A stretch of 64,000 nucleotides of DNA. Origin: Fonsecaea monophora. Its lineage: Eukaryota > Ascomycota > Eurotiomycetes > Chaetothyriales > Herpotrichiellaceae. The DNA lies in contig NW_019173982.1 of NCBI RefSeq assembly GCF_001642475.1, positions 124,001 through 188,000 of the forward strand. Reading direction: 5' to 3'. Each line of letters begins with the position of its first letter. The first letter of the stretch is position 1. Both the position numbers and the translations under genes were made by a program. Positions 54,813 through 64,000 of the stretch are shown in pieces. Below the pieces are notes generated by a model. The model was not told where the DNA came from, searched no databases, and saw nothing but the letters and a program-made list of their open reading frames with translations.

Positions 54813-57699
54813 GCAGTAGTCAGTGATGATCACATCTTCAGCCTACAGATGCTACGTATCATACAAGAAACCCGGTCGTAACGGACAGCGGCAGGCACCG
54901 TGGATTCATCCATTGCTAATCTAAGCGGCGGCGGTCGAGAAGCATTGTGATGGGGATGAGCGACATGTTTTTACCATTCTCGCTTTCTTGTCCTCTCGCC
55001 TCCAGTTATGCACAAGTCGGTTGCATCAGAGTGCATTCAATGCGAGCTGCTCAATCCCTGCACGTGTCCGAACAAGGTTACAAGTGGATGTGTGGGAAGC
55101 GGTATGAGTGATCCGAAGCATATGCTTGGAAGGGGAGCTGCACCGTGAGCAAAGCTGACTGTTCCTCCTCTTTTCCCATTGCCCAGCGGGATGGATGGAT
55201 TCAAGGAAAAGGTTCAAGGCGATGGGTGTGGACGCGATCAAAGACTGGCGGAGCTACCTGACATAGCCAATGCAAGGAGGACAAGGATGTCAGGATACGA
55301 GAGGACGTTCGAGTGAGGACTGTGGGAGGAGCTTCTGGAGGAGGGAGGGGCAGCTTGGACGAATGACGGTGCCTCAAAGCTGGCCCTTTTGCAGTTTTGG
55401 AAACGAGGTCACCACAGAAGCTGGCAGGGGGATATGCCGCTGACATGATCTGATGGTAAGGGAATGGCCAAGAAACATAAAGATCGCAACATCAGGAGAT
55501 GGGATAAACTTCAACTGGCGCAACATGTGAGGATGCTGTTCGATCCAGAGGGTTTCGCGGCCTCAAAATGTTTTTCGGGTGGTGTGAGGCGCAAATACAT
55601 CACCGCCCACTTCGGGTATAGCGGTATTTATGGTGCTCCATCCCTGCATACCCAGTCCGCGTGGTGTTCGGCTGTCCGGATTCTAATGCTCGGTAGTCAC
55701 TCCTACTGCATTTAGTGTCTTGACCACCGATTGACTTTTGGTCAATTCCTGAATTGCCCATGTTCTGGATTCTTGTCCAGATAACGGCGAGATCTACGAG
55801 AGGATCATAGGACAGCTAACACATTGGGGAGCTGGCCGACGGATTGCATTTTTGCGCTGCCATGTGCTACACGGGAAAAAAAGACCGGCAAGGCTAAAAT
55901 ACCGCAGCTCGAGTAGGGTCGATGCGAGGCGGAGACAACACCTCTGTATCAACTCTCGCAGTTCCCAACGTTCCAGTGAGTGAAACAGGACAAGTATACA
56001 GTTGCCAAATTGAAGCTCAATCCCACCCTGCTATCTCTTCAGCTCTGTCTCCTGACCCCCAGGATCATGCGCAGCGCAGTGGAAGCGAGGTCTGTATCCC
56101 GTACTGACAAAACAGTTCTCTTTCTACCCAAGACTCGCTTCAACTTGTGGACGTTGTCTCGAGGCTTGGATCTTGTTGTTCAGGATCTATCCGCTCTCAA
56201 AGTTCAACAAACACTAAACCTCGTTATGCAAGATTGCCGGGACCTGCGTCGATCAGGTCTTTAACGAAAGTATCCGGGTCTGATCCGACACCGTCAAGAG
56301 GTGCTGTGCATGTGGCGGATACAGCCGTGCGATCACATCTGATCCGTCCCTGTGCCGTACGGGTGATCGAGGCAGGGGTCGCTTTACCGAGGGGATTCTG
56401 GTGTCTGGAAGAGGGGTTTCCATCTCGAAGTGGAAACGACAAATCGTCGTGCTGTGCTGGTAAGAGCCGATGGAAAATGACTGCTTTTCTATTGGCCGGG
56501 TTGAGACGCTGGGTCTCGTGCTTGACGGGTTGACCTTGGCCTATACCTAAGAGGCGAACATGTGAGCATTTCCCCTTTGGACGTGACCCTGGCCGCTAGC
56601 GATCTCCTTCGGCGTTGGAGAATTGCAGCTTACCCCTGGTCAAATAGCTGCGGGTGATATAGCCCACCTGTTTGCAATGCTCTGGGCGATTGTGGGCTAG
56701 AGGTCTATCTCTAGTAGCTTGTCTCTCCTCCACCTTTGGGAAAGAGAGCATGTCAGTTGTTCGGTGAGTGGTGACAGCGACGAGACGCGGGCAGTGCCAT
56801 GGACCTTTCAAAGGTTCAGGACCGGTAGGTTTCACTTCTTATTCTTCTCTTGTTGTTGGCGGTACTGGTGACTTGGGCGATGAGTGCCTTGTCTAGCGCA
56901 GGCTGAGTATGAGGATGATGTTGTTCCCACGGCTGCGTCACCTTCTCGAGATTCGATGACGAGGTTGTCAATGCCTGGTGGCAGCTGTGAACGCCTTTCG
57001 TGTACCTACTAGGCACACATGACAAGTTCAGTTGTGGACCACCCAGTGAACTTTCGAGCCAGCTTTTGTTGCCGTTTGGCACCTCTCCTGGAAACCTGCC
57101 AGCTCAATGACTTGCAGCCAACACTTACTCAGAGCTGGAGACATAATGGTTCAGCTGCCCTTGACAATATGTGTGAACAGTCCTTATCTGATCAAGATCA
57201 GTGACGCGCTGGTGAGGTTGAGGCTTCTTCACACTTCACCCTCGACAGACTGCGGTCAATATTGCGTGTCGTTGGCATCTTCATCAAGCGACGAGGTATT
57301 GATTATCAGCATCGTCGTCTCCGAGCCCTCGGAGGGCGACGATATCCAATCTTGAAGCTCAGCATACAAGATAGATAGTGTCTTTTGTTGAGAGAGTCAA
57401 ATGGCACTTGCATATCTCTCTTGCCTGTTCTGGAGATGGTGTTGTGATCTGCGGGGTTGATTTGCTCGGCGGACTTGAGCACCGCTGTGCGCAGTTGCGC
57501 AGTTATCAATTGCCCAACTCAAATTGGTCCATCCCATCAATCATTTACTGCAATTCAGTCCATGAACCCCTCGACTCCAAGGCTCTCCTCGTGTTCCTCC
57601 TGCTCTCTCTTGCCTTTCTCGTCTTATCACAAACACGCGCCACGAATGCCTGACAGGCGCCTCGCCGCGTCCACTCCTGTGTCTTACTCATGCTATAGG

Positions 57700-57706
57700 T
57701 ATAAAG
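57700..57706 (+). promoter_or_regulatory. TATA-like element of the CmcJ-like gene
   Basis: TATAAAG about 120 bases before the ATG at 57826, followed by a CT-rich leader. Confidence 0.4.
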
Positions 57707-57825
57707 CCACCCGTCTTCACCCTCCCTCACCAAGGTAATCGTTCGTTCTTCATCTCTGTCCTTGTGCTCGTTCTCTCCCCTTGTATCTTCGTGTCTTGTG
57801 CGAGTCGATCCTCACTACTTTCACC

Positions 57826-58962
57826 ATGGCTACCACCACAACCACCACCACCACCCTCACCCAAGTTCTCTCCTCCGACCCCCCTGCTTCCGAGCCTCAG
57901 CACTATGGAAAGCTGCGTTACATTCCCGAGGGTCAAACCCCCACCCCGTCTCCTCACAACTTCCATCTCCCTGCTATGGCTGAGTTTGGTGACGTCCGAC
58001 TGCAACCTCTTATCGACATGCGGCCAGTCCCAACCATCGCGGAACTGCCAAAGGCGAAGGAGGGCGCCGCTCAGCTTGATACCCACGGTTTCACTGCCCT
58101 CCGTCACCCCACAACCATGAATGCACCCCCGTATAGCCGCGCGAGCTGGAGTGACCCCAAACTCCTCAAGGAACTCTACGTGCCCGAGACGGAGGAGATG
58201 GTCAAACAAGTCACCGGCGCAAAGACCGTCATCACTGAAGCTCTTCTATTGCGCAGCGCCATCTGGTCCGAAGCGGACGCTCTCGCGACACATGCAGGCC
58301 ATGGGGACCAAAAGGAAGAACAGCAGCCGCCAGAGAAGTCGCAGGAGGAGAAGGAACTCGAACTCGGCTTCCCCCAGTTCATTGGTTTCTCCAAGCAACA
58401 CGGTGGTGCCAGTCCTGCCCCCAAAGTCCATCTGGACTATGCCCCCAATGGTGCGCGGATGCATTTGAGGAAGTATCACCCCACCATGACGGCCACTGCG
58501 CAGCCCATCATCGATGCAGAGGAGAAATTGCTGGCACAAGGTAAATCGTTGAGAGAGGAGTACGCCGAATCCGGTCTGGGACCTCGCTGGGCACTGTACT
58601 CCATCTGGCGGCCCTTGAAGCGTGTCCGTCGTGATCCCCTCGCCCTGGGCGATGCGCGTACCTTCCTCGAGAGCGACTACGTCCCCGTCATTGTGAAGAC
58701 ACCCAACCTCGGCATCTCCCCGGACTCAAAGGAAACACACGACACAGAATCATATCTTGCCCACTGGTCCTCGGGACAGAAATGGTACTTTATCAGCCAG
58801 CAAGAGCCTGAGGAGGTCTTGGTCATTAGCCTTTTCGACAGCAATCGCGACAAGGAGACCGTCGCCGCCGGCGGTACCCTGCATTCCAGCGTTGATCTGC
58901 CCGGAACCGAGAACGAAGAGCCCAGGGAGAGCCTGGAGCTCCGATGTCTCGCCATTTGGTAA
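57826..58962 (+). CDS. CmcJ/AsaB/NvfI-like protein (GA4-desaturase-like family)
   Basis: 378 residues from the ATG at 57826; the frame is open 15 codons upstream, but that part is a leader translation. It starts with a Thr run (MATTTTTTTTL). Family marks are TALRHPTTMNAPPYSRASW, EMVKQVTGAKTVI, VHLDYAPNGARMHLRKYHP and RWALYSIWRPLKRVRRDPLALGDAR, then a C-terminal WYFISQQEPEEVLVISLFDSN. This family includes Aspergillus AsaB and NvfI and bacterial CmcJ, often in secondary-metabolite clusters with oxygenase-like roles. HxD and later His residues could bind iron (HLDYAPNGARMHLRKYH), but no reaction is assigned here. No biosynthetic core enzyme is visible in this window. Confidence 0.82.
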   Translation: MATTTTTTTTLTQVLSSDPPASEPQHYGKLRYIPEGQTPTPSPHNFHLPAMAEFGDVRLQPLIDMRPVPTIAELPKAKEGAAQLDTHGFTALRHPTTMNAPPYSRASWSDPKLLKELYVPETEEMVKQVTGAKTVITEALLLRSAIWSEADALATHAGHGDQKEEQQPPEKSQEEKELELGFPQFIGFSKQHGGASPAPKVHLDYAPNGARMHLRKYHPTMTATAQPIIDAEEKLLAQGKSLREEYAESGLGPRWALYSIWRPLKRVRRDPLALGDARTFLESDYVPVIVKTPNLGISPDSKETHDTESYLAHWSSGQKWYFISQQEPEEVLVISLFDSNRDKETVAAGGTLHSSVDLPGTENEEPRESLELRCLAIW

Positions 58963-59608
58963 GGTGTGTGTCATAGGTGCCGAGATGGGCGGGGGTTGGC
59001 ATATATGATATCCCTGGAAGCTATGTGGATGGTGGAGTTATGGGGACGATGGGGAACTGCGGCTGTGCAGAACAGATATATGGAACATTTGGACGCGTCT
59101 GCCCACCTGCATATCCTGGTTATATATGTATGTAAGGTGCGACAGAGCCATGTAGTCTTTTGATAAGTCCGAGATCTTTTTGATAGTTTCGTTTGCTTCT
59201 TTTTTGGGTCTGTGTGTGTGACTTTGTGACACCTGTCTGCAGGTGCTTGGTATACCCATCTGTGGGCTACCCATAATTAGCCTGATAAGGCGCTGTGCAC
59301 CCAGCGCTACTATACATGGATCCTTCGTCGTCGCCATTATAGAGGTAGTCCTCTTTTAAGACTGCCTTGACTGCCCATACAGTCTCTAGTCCAAAACGGG
59401 TAGAAGGATAAACCAACCAACCGAATCAACTATTCACAGTCCACCAAGCGACTGCGGGTATCTGCACCAGCATACATACCAGCCAGCCATGGCGCGGCGT
59501 AGCGTGTGCATGCACGATCTCCCCTTCTCGGGGAGGAAGGATCCTCCGTCCCTATTTCCACAAGGACTTGTAGGTCAAGCCATATGATTAGATGTAAGTG
59601 TGTAACTG
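58963..59608. other. Convergent 3' region of the CmcJ-like and carboxylesterase genes
   Basis: 0.65 kb with no supported gene; expected to hold both 3' UTRs. Confidence 0.5.
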
Positions 59609-61352
59609 TTATTGTTTGAGAGCTATGCCGATCGAGTTGAGGTACTGACATTTCTTCCTGACGGAGGCGCTGACCTCGGCCATGCCCGTCGTGTCGGCCG
59701 TGTCGAAGAACATTCGCAGCCAGCCTGTTGTTGCTGCGGTGGCACCATCACCGCCCTCCTCATCGGCGAGGGTAAATTCTTGCCATGTCGGGGCTCCCTG
59801 AAGCCTGAACGGGTTCGGGTCCAGCGTGCGAATGAAGCTGATCCAGTAGCTCTGCATCAGCGGGACGATCCACGCGTTGGGACCACCACGACGATAGCTC
59901 GGCGGGCTCGCGCCGTTGGTGTTCTCGGGACCCCAGATGGCGGACAGCTCGACCGTGTGCGGCACCCCCAGGCCCTGGCGGACCTGCGAGGCGTCCTGCA
60001 CGTTGTACCAGTAATTCCAGTTGCCCGACACGCCGTAGCGCGCATAGCTCGCCGCGATGAACAGGTTCGGGCACATGTACCTCATGTCGCCGTAGGCGTT
60101 GGAGACTTGGCGCCACCAGGAGCCCGAGTTGGGGAATTGCGGGCCATTATTGGGATAGAGCTCGCCGATGCGCTGCAGCTGGTCGGATGTCAGGTCCGGG
60201 AACTGGTCGTGCAAGAAGGTGTTGGACTGGGCCCGGCTGGAGGTCCCCCGCGGGGTGAAGACCGTCCCGCCGTTGGTGTCGTCGCCAAACAGCACAGGGA
60301 TACGCAGGAATTTGCCGCTATCAAAGGCGGCGTAGGTGTAGTTTCGAATCATTCCGTCGTCAATGACGGGATTCCACATGTAGAGGGGCGGGTTTTGGGC
60401 TCCCGGATACGGCAGATTGTGGTTTTGGGCCTGGAACTCTGCCGTTGTCTTTGAGCGGAGACACGACACAGTGGTGTCCTTGCCAGTTGAACCCTGACTC
60501 GTGGTGCGAGATGTGCAGCCCAGACTCTTCACCAAGTGGTCATATTGGTACTGACTTTCCTCGACAGTCAAAATGGGCGCGAAACTGACGGATTCGGCGG
60601 CTGCGGCGACAAATAACCCGTCATTTCGCCCGCCATATGCCGTCAAATGGTAGGCGATGGATGCAGCGCCGGCGGAATCTCCCCCAAGAACAACATGGTT
60701 TGGATCTCCGCCGAAATGAGTAATGTACCTTTGCACCCAATCGAGCGCTTTGCGCTGGTCTAATAAACCGTTGTTTAAGGTGGCAGACGGTGATTCTTGA
60801 ATCTCGCGACTGGCAAGGAACCCATACGGGCCCACGCGATAGTTAAAGGTCACAACGATCATCCCATGCCCGGATACGGAGACCAGGCCGCTGCCATTGT
60901 AATTTGCATTTGAGTTGAAGTTGAAACCACCCCCCTGAATGAAGAAGTAGACGGGCAGTTTCGAGGTGTTGGTTGCCTGACTCGGAGCATAGACGTCCAG
61001 GAAGAGACAGTCTTCGGACAAGCTTGGGTCACGAGGATTGTTGCCCGTCCCAAAGCAGATGTCACCGTGCTGAGACTATGGTCAGCGATGTCTGAGCTTT
61101 GAACAGTTGAGTGGGATTGGAAGCCACCTTATTAGCCTGCTGAGTGCCATGGACGATGGGCGGGTCTTGGGGCGGTGCGAATCTCAAAGGTCCCGTTGGG
61201 GCTGCGGCATATCGCATCCCAAGCCATTGAGTGACGCCATTTGCAAGAGCTCTGCCTTTGTAAGAGGCGTAGTCAAGGTGGACTAACTCATTTGTAGCTA
61301 ACACCGTCGAGACACAACACAATAGGAGAGTTGGGAGCATCGTCAAGTGCAA
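59609..61352 (-). CDS. Secreted type-B carboxylesterase/lipase
   Basis: Two exons, complement(59609..61069, 61128..61352), 561 residues; a 58-base intron (GTGGCT..TCAG) joins QQANK to HGDICFG in phase 0. An N-terminal signal peptide (MHLTMLPTLLLCCVSTVLA) predicts secretion. The family features are LGMRYAAAPTGPLRF, SEDCLFLDVYAP, oxyanion-hole IQGGGF, the nucleophile in GGDSAGAAS, and the catalytic His in VPHTVELSAIWG. The acid position, usually Glu in GDxNxEGT, reads GDDTNGGT, so the triad acid is Gly unless a neighbouring Asp substitutes. The substrate is an unknown extracellular ester. Disulfide Cys residues and N-glycosylation sites (NGSG, NYT) suit an exported protein. Confidence 0.92.
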
Positions 61353-61956
61353 GTGTAGAGGTCCAAGCTGATGTTGCGCGCGTCTGCGAGCTGATGATAA
61401 TGATCATCGAGCCACACCTTTGAAGCACCAGTGAGAGGTCATCCTGGCCAACTTTTTATTTGAATATCCAGTCTCAATAAATTCCGCAACCTCTTCTTCT
61501 TCCGTAAGTCAGCCACGGCTTGAATACTGGTGCTTACAACAGAGATAATTCGTGACGCGACGACGCGAGGCGCAGTGCATAATAGGATAATCAACCATGG
61601 TTTGGGAGGGTCTTGTCAAAGGCGGTAACAGAGAGCTTGCTGGCCCAAAAAGTTCCCGTGGGTGAAAAGTGTGGTAAGAATGTATGTATCAGAGGTACTC
61701 GGTACTGCAAGGGGTAGTCGGGTGTTTCGGTTTCACGCGGCGATTCCCCGGCTTCGTCCCAGTCCCGCGTCATCAGCGGCCGCAGGCAATGCGTCACCAC
61801 CAGGCTAGAGAGGTCGAGTGCAGCGGGATAAGTCCGCGACAAGTTGATAGCACTGGTGACAGTTGTATAGCAGCTTAGAAATGTCCTCCCCAGCAACGTC
61901 TTTTTGGGATAACAGCCGTGTCGATTCGAGAAAGCGCAAGGATGGTTGGAGTGGTC
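61353..61956. other. Tandem intergenic region, ELYS-like 3' end to carboxylesterase promoter
   Basis: 0.6 kb with no supported gene between two minus-strand genes. Confidence 0.45.
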
Positions 61957-62939
61957 TCAATAAGACACAGCATCGGCAATTCCCGCTTTGACGACGTCCC
62001 AGTTGATTCCCCCAATTTCATCACCCTTCAGCCTGCCCAGAACATTTGGGTCGCTAGTTGACCTGCCCATAACAATTCTCCTGGCCATGAGCGAGTCCTT
62101 CGCACCCGGCAACTTGGAAGCTGCGCCGTCCAGTATGCAACGCTCGAACCAGACCTCCTCCTGCACGGTCAATGGCAGCCCAACCAGAAGCGTTGCCCGC
62201 TCCGACCGAGCACGACCAGGGCTGTCCTGAAGTACGGCCACCACCAGTTTCTCAAACAGTATTTTATGTTTTGTCTCGTATTGTCTCTGTGCGAAATAAT
62301 ACGCTTCCACCAGGTTGTTACTTATGATCAAATCATAATATGCCTCGAGAACTGCCGGATCTTCCAGTGGTGGAGACATAGCAATGTAATATGTCATTGC
62401 TAAGGGCGGTTCGCATTTCGGATGTCGCAGGAGGGTAAGGAGGATCTCGTCAGTGAAGGTCGGGGTCAGGGAGGGGTCTGTGAGGTGTTCGAGGGCACGA
62501 GAGAACTGAGCGTGGTCGAGTTCCCACAACCCGGCCACCAGAAGCTGCCACCTTTGAGGGAGATATGTTCTTCGGGCAAAGTTCGAGTCGGCATTGGGCA
62601 GCTGGCGACAGTCTCGGAGCAGGTAGTAGAGAAGGGCGAGTTTCTGTTCATCGGGAGCGGTCGACTGAACAATCTTGGACCACAAATTGCGCAGATCCTG
62701 GTTGGATCGAGGTGGATAGTTATTCCTTGCAGCTGATGATTGATCAGTAACTCTGACAAATATTGATGCAAAGTGAAGGCCTCACGTCTTGTAAGGCCAA
62801 TGGTCTTCCAGATTCGGTCAAAGAATAGCTGGTCACCGAATTCCTTGCGTTGTTTGAGGATACTCTCAACCGTTCGGGTGTCATAAGCATAGTCGGTCTT
62901 TGGCTGAAAGACTGCGTCAAAGTCGTGCCAGTCGAGCAT
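61957..62939 (-). CDS. ELYS-domain nuclear pore protein
   Basis: Two exons, complement(61957..62732, 62786..62939), 309 residues; a 53-base intron (GTGAGG..TCAG) joins KTIGLTR to NNYPPRSNQ in phase 1. Exon 1 begins MLDWHDFDAVFQ. The protein is an all-helical ELYS-type domain: YPPRSNQDLRNLWSKIVQS, LLYYLLRDCR, ALEHLTDPSLTPTFTDEILLTLLRH, AYYDLIISNNLVEAYYFAQRQ. ELYS proteins bind chromatin or nucleoporins during nuclear pore assembly; fungal ones are short and consist mainly of this domain. The intron placement makes one continuous family-length protein where either frame alone stops. Divergent from the PRISE-like gene. Confidence 0.85.
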
Positions 62940-63459
62940 CTTGGACGGCCGGCAGTAGGTTCAACTGAGGAGGCTTGTTGTCCAATCCGAGGTGAGTTGA
63001 GTTGAGTTGATTAGTTTTCTGAAGACTTCACTTTCGCTTCATGTGTTGCATGTGAATCGCGAATCGCGTCTGGCATCAACATTCTTCTCCGCACTGATCA
63101 CGTGATAGTCACCGGGCCTGGCCCAATTCTCTCTTTTCATAATTACAGAAGCGACAAACTCAATCCTCATCCTTACCCCAAATGCTTCATCGACACTTCC
63201 GCGGTTGTCTCGCTATCAGCGGAGTGGTTGGCACGCCGAGTCAGGAACCCCGCGCAGTTCCATAATGCCAATTGATCCACACGCCCAAGAGTCTTCGTAA
63301 ATACAAAACAGGCAATGACCCGAGGTGAGATCCGTTCACCCAGTTCGTTTTCTTCACAGCTATATAAAGAGGTTTGTTTTGCCTGCCCTTTCGTGTGTCT
63401 CACATCAGCGTCCAAAAAAAAAAACCACCTTGAGTTTGTATTCTTGTCAAAAAATCGCA
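62940..63459. promoter_or_regulatory. Divergent promoter, ELYS-like / PRISE-like
   Basis: 520 bases. ATCACGTGAT, a perfect palindrome, lies at 63097-63106; TATATAAA at 63361-63368 is 99 bases before the PRISE-like ATG. No coding sequence supported. Confidence 0.5.
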
Positions 63460-64000
63460 ATGGGCTCCGAGCGCTACCCCGTTCGACACAAAGGCATCTA
63501 CCACAATCTGCCCACTTTCGACCCGTCGATCAAAGACCTCACGGCGATTGTCACTGGTGCCAATGGCATTTCGGGCTTCCATACGATGCGGGTGCTGCTT
63601 GATAGCCCCGAGCGCTGGAGCAAAGTCTACGCCTTGTCACGCCGCCCACCACCCAAAGAAATGATGGCTCTGCTTCCAGAATCCCAACGTTCGCGAGTCC
63701 AACATGTGGCAGTCGATTTCCTGGAGGATCCCAAAAAGATCGCTGATGCCATGACCTCAGCTGGTGTCAAAGCCGACTACGTCTTCTTCTACTCGTACCT
63801 GCAGCCAAAGCCCCCGCCAGGAAGTGGCCCTTGGTCCAATGCCGATGAACTGGTCAAAGTGAACAGCGCGCTACTTGACAACTTCCTTCAGGCTCTCACC
63901 CTCAGTAAGATCATTCCCAAGCGCTTTTTGCTGCAAACGGGGGCCAAAAACTACGGTGTTCATGTTGGTCGAGCCCGCACTCCAGCTATCGAGTCCGACC
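63460..64000 (+). CDS. PRISE-like / NAD-dependent epimerase-dehydratase family reductase (5' part)
   Basis: Starts at the ATG at 63460 (MGSERYPVRHKGIYHNLP) and remains open to the window end, so only the first 180 codons are seen. An N-terminal Rossmann nucleotide-binding loop reads TAIVTGANGISGFHTMRVLL, followed by YALSRRPPP with the basic residues that mark NADPH preference, VDFLEDPKKIADAM, and FLLQTGAKNYGVHVG near the end. These features match the PRISE group (progesterone 5-beta-reductase/iridoid-synthase-like SDRs), a fungal group of which includes SirQ. They reduce enones in secondary or xenobiotic metabolism; the substrate here is unknown. The catalytic Tyr/Lys region is beyond the window. 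A TATA box lies about 100 bases upstream. Confidence 0.85.
   Translation, partial: MGSERYPVRHKGIYHNLPTFDPSIKDLTAIVTGANGISGFHTMRVLLDSPERWSKVYALSRRPPPKEMMALLPESQRSRVQHVAVDFLEDPKKIADAMTSAGVKADYVFFYSYLQPKPPPGSGPWSNADELVKVNSALLDNFLQALTLSKIIPKRFLLQTGAKNYGVHVGRARTPAIESD

Larger units (their letters stand above)
54634..57825. other. Long divergent region, phosphoketolase / CmcJ-like gene
   Basis: 3.2 kb without a gene I can support. Contains promoter elements at both ends, an imperfect inverted repeat at 57311-57343, and scattered open frames of up to 128 residues with no family resemblance. Confidence 0.45.

Noticed and set aside
55500..55570. Possible tRNA around a GTTCGATCC-like sequence near 55539
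   Set aside because: No matching acceptor stem, D-arm or anticodon stem could be paired around it.
57727..58209. 160-residue minus-strand open frame
   Set aside because: Antisense to the CmcJ-like gene and rich in Gly/Arg from complement of its Pro/Thr codons.
59612..60454. 280-residue plus-strand open frame
   Set aside because: Antisense to the carboxylesterase; GC-rich third positions of the real gene keep this frame open.

Overview
This window is nuclear DNA of a filamentous ascomycete (Pezizomycotina). Genes carry short spliceosomal introns, mostly about 45-80 bases with GT..AG ends and CTGAC/CTAAT-type branch sites. Gene families include Zn2Cys6 factors, AtfA-type bZIP, Mtf2, CmcJ/AsaB-like and PRISE-like proteins. 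Intergenic gaps are 0.1-3.6 kb. A eurotiomycete, perhaps a black-yeast type (Chaetothyriales), is my best guess, but that placement is weak. I find no tRNA, rRNA, CRISPR array, insertion sequence or intact transposon. I assign 24 protein genes; splice sites were placed by reading-frame phase and protein-family continuity.

Layout: (1) 0.5-6.2 kb: a Nudix ADP-sugar/ADP-ribose-type pyrophosphatase (+), an Ap4A phosphorylase (-) and a three-exon SIR2-like protein (-) with a long unrecognised C-terminal half. (2) 7.4-9.5 kb: a short Zn2Cys6 regulator and the three-exon gene for complex III subunit QCR8. (3) 10-19 kb: the splicing factor SF3B1/Prp10 and a Bud2-like RasGAP. (4) 19-29 kb: Mtf2-like mitochondrial factor, Lee1-like CCCH protein, mitochondrial release factor Mrf1, eIF3e and mitoribosomal mL49. 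(5) 29-41 kb: SWI/SNF ARID subunit Swi1, proteasome ATPase Rpt3 and stress bZIP AtfA, separated by long non-coding stretches. (6) 43-51 kb: a PLP decarboxylase, Nop9, prefoldin 6 and Vps4. (7) 52-64 kb, a more accessory-looking stretch: phosphoketolase, a CmcJ/AsaB-like protein, a secreted type-B carboxylesterase, an ELYS-domain nucleoporin, and the 5' part of a PRISE-like reductase that runs off the end.

Most genes are housekeeping and alternate strands, giving many divergent promoters and convergent 3' ends. Four mitochondrial-function genes (QCR8, Mtf2, Mrf1, mL49) lie within 20 kb. The most interesting part is the left end: a SIR2-like protein that keeps the Asn and His of the SIR2 NAD-cleaving fold sits beside two enzymes that clear adenine dinucleotides and ADP-sugars. 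The second notable item is a perfect 18-base inverted repeat with a 3-base loop, carrying CACGTG in both arms, downstream of Rpt3.
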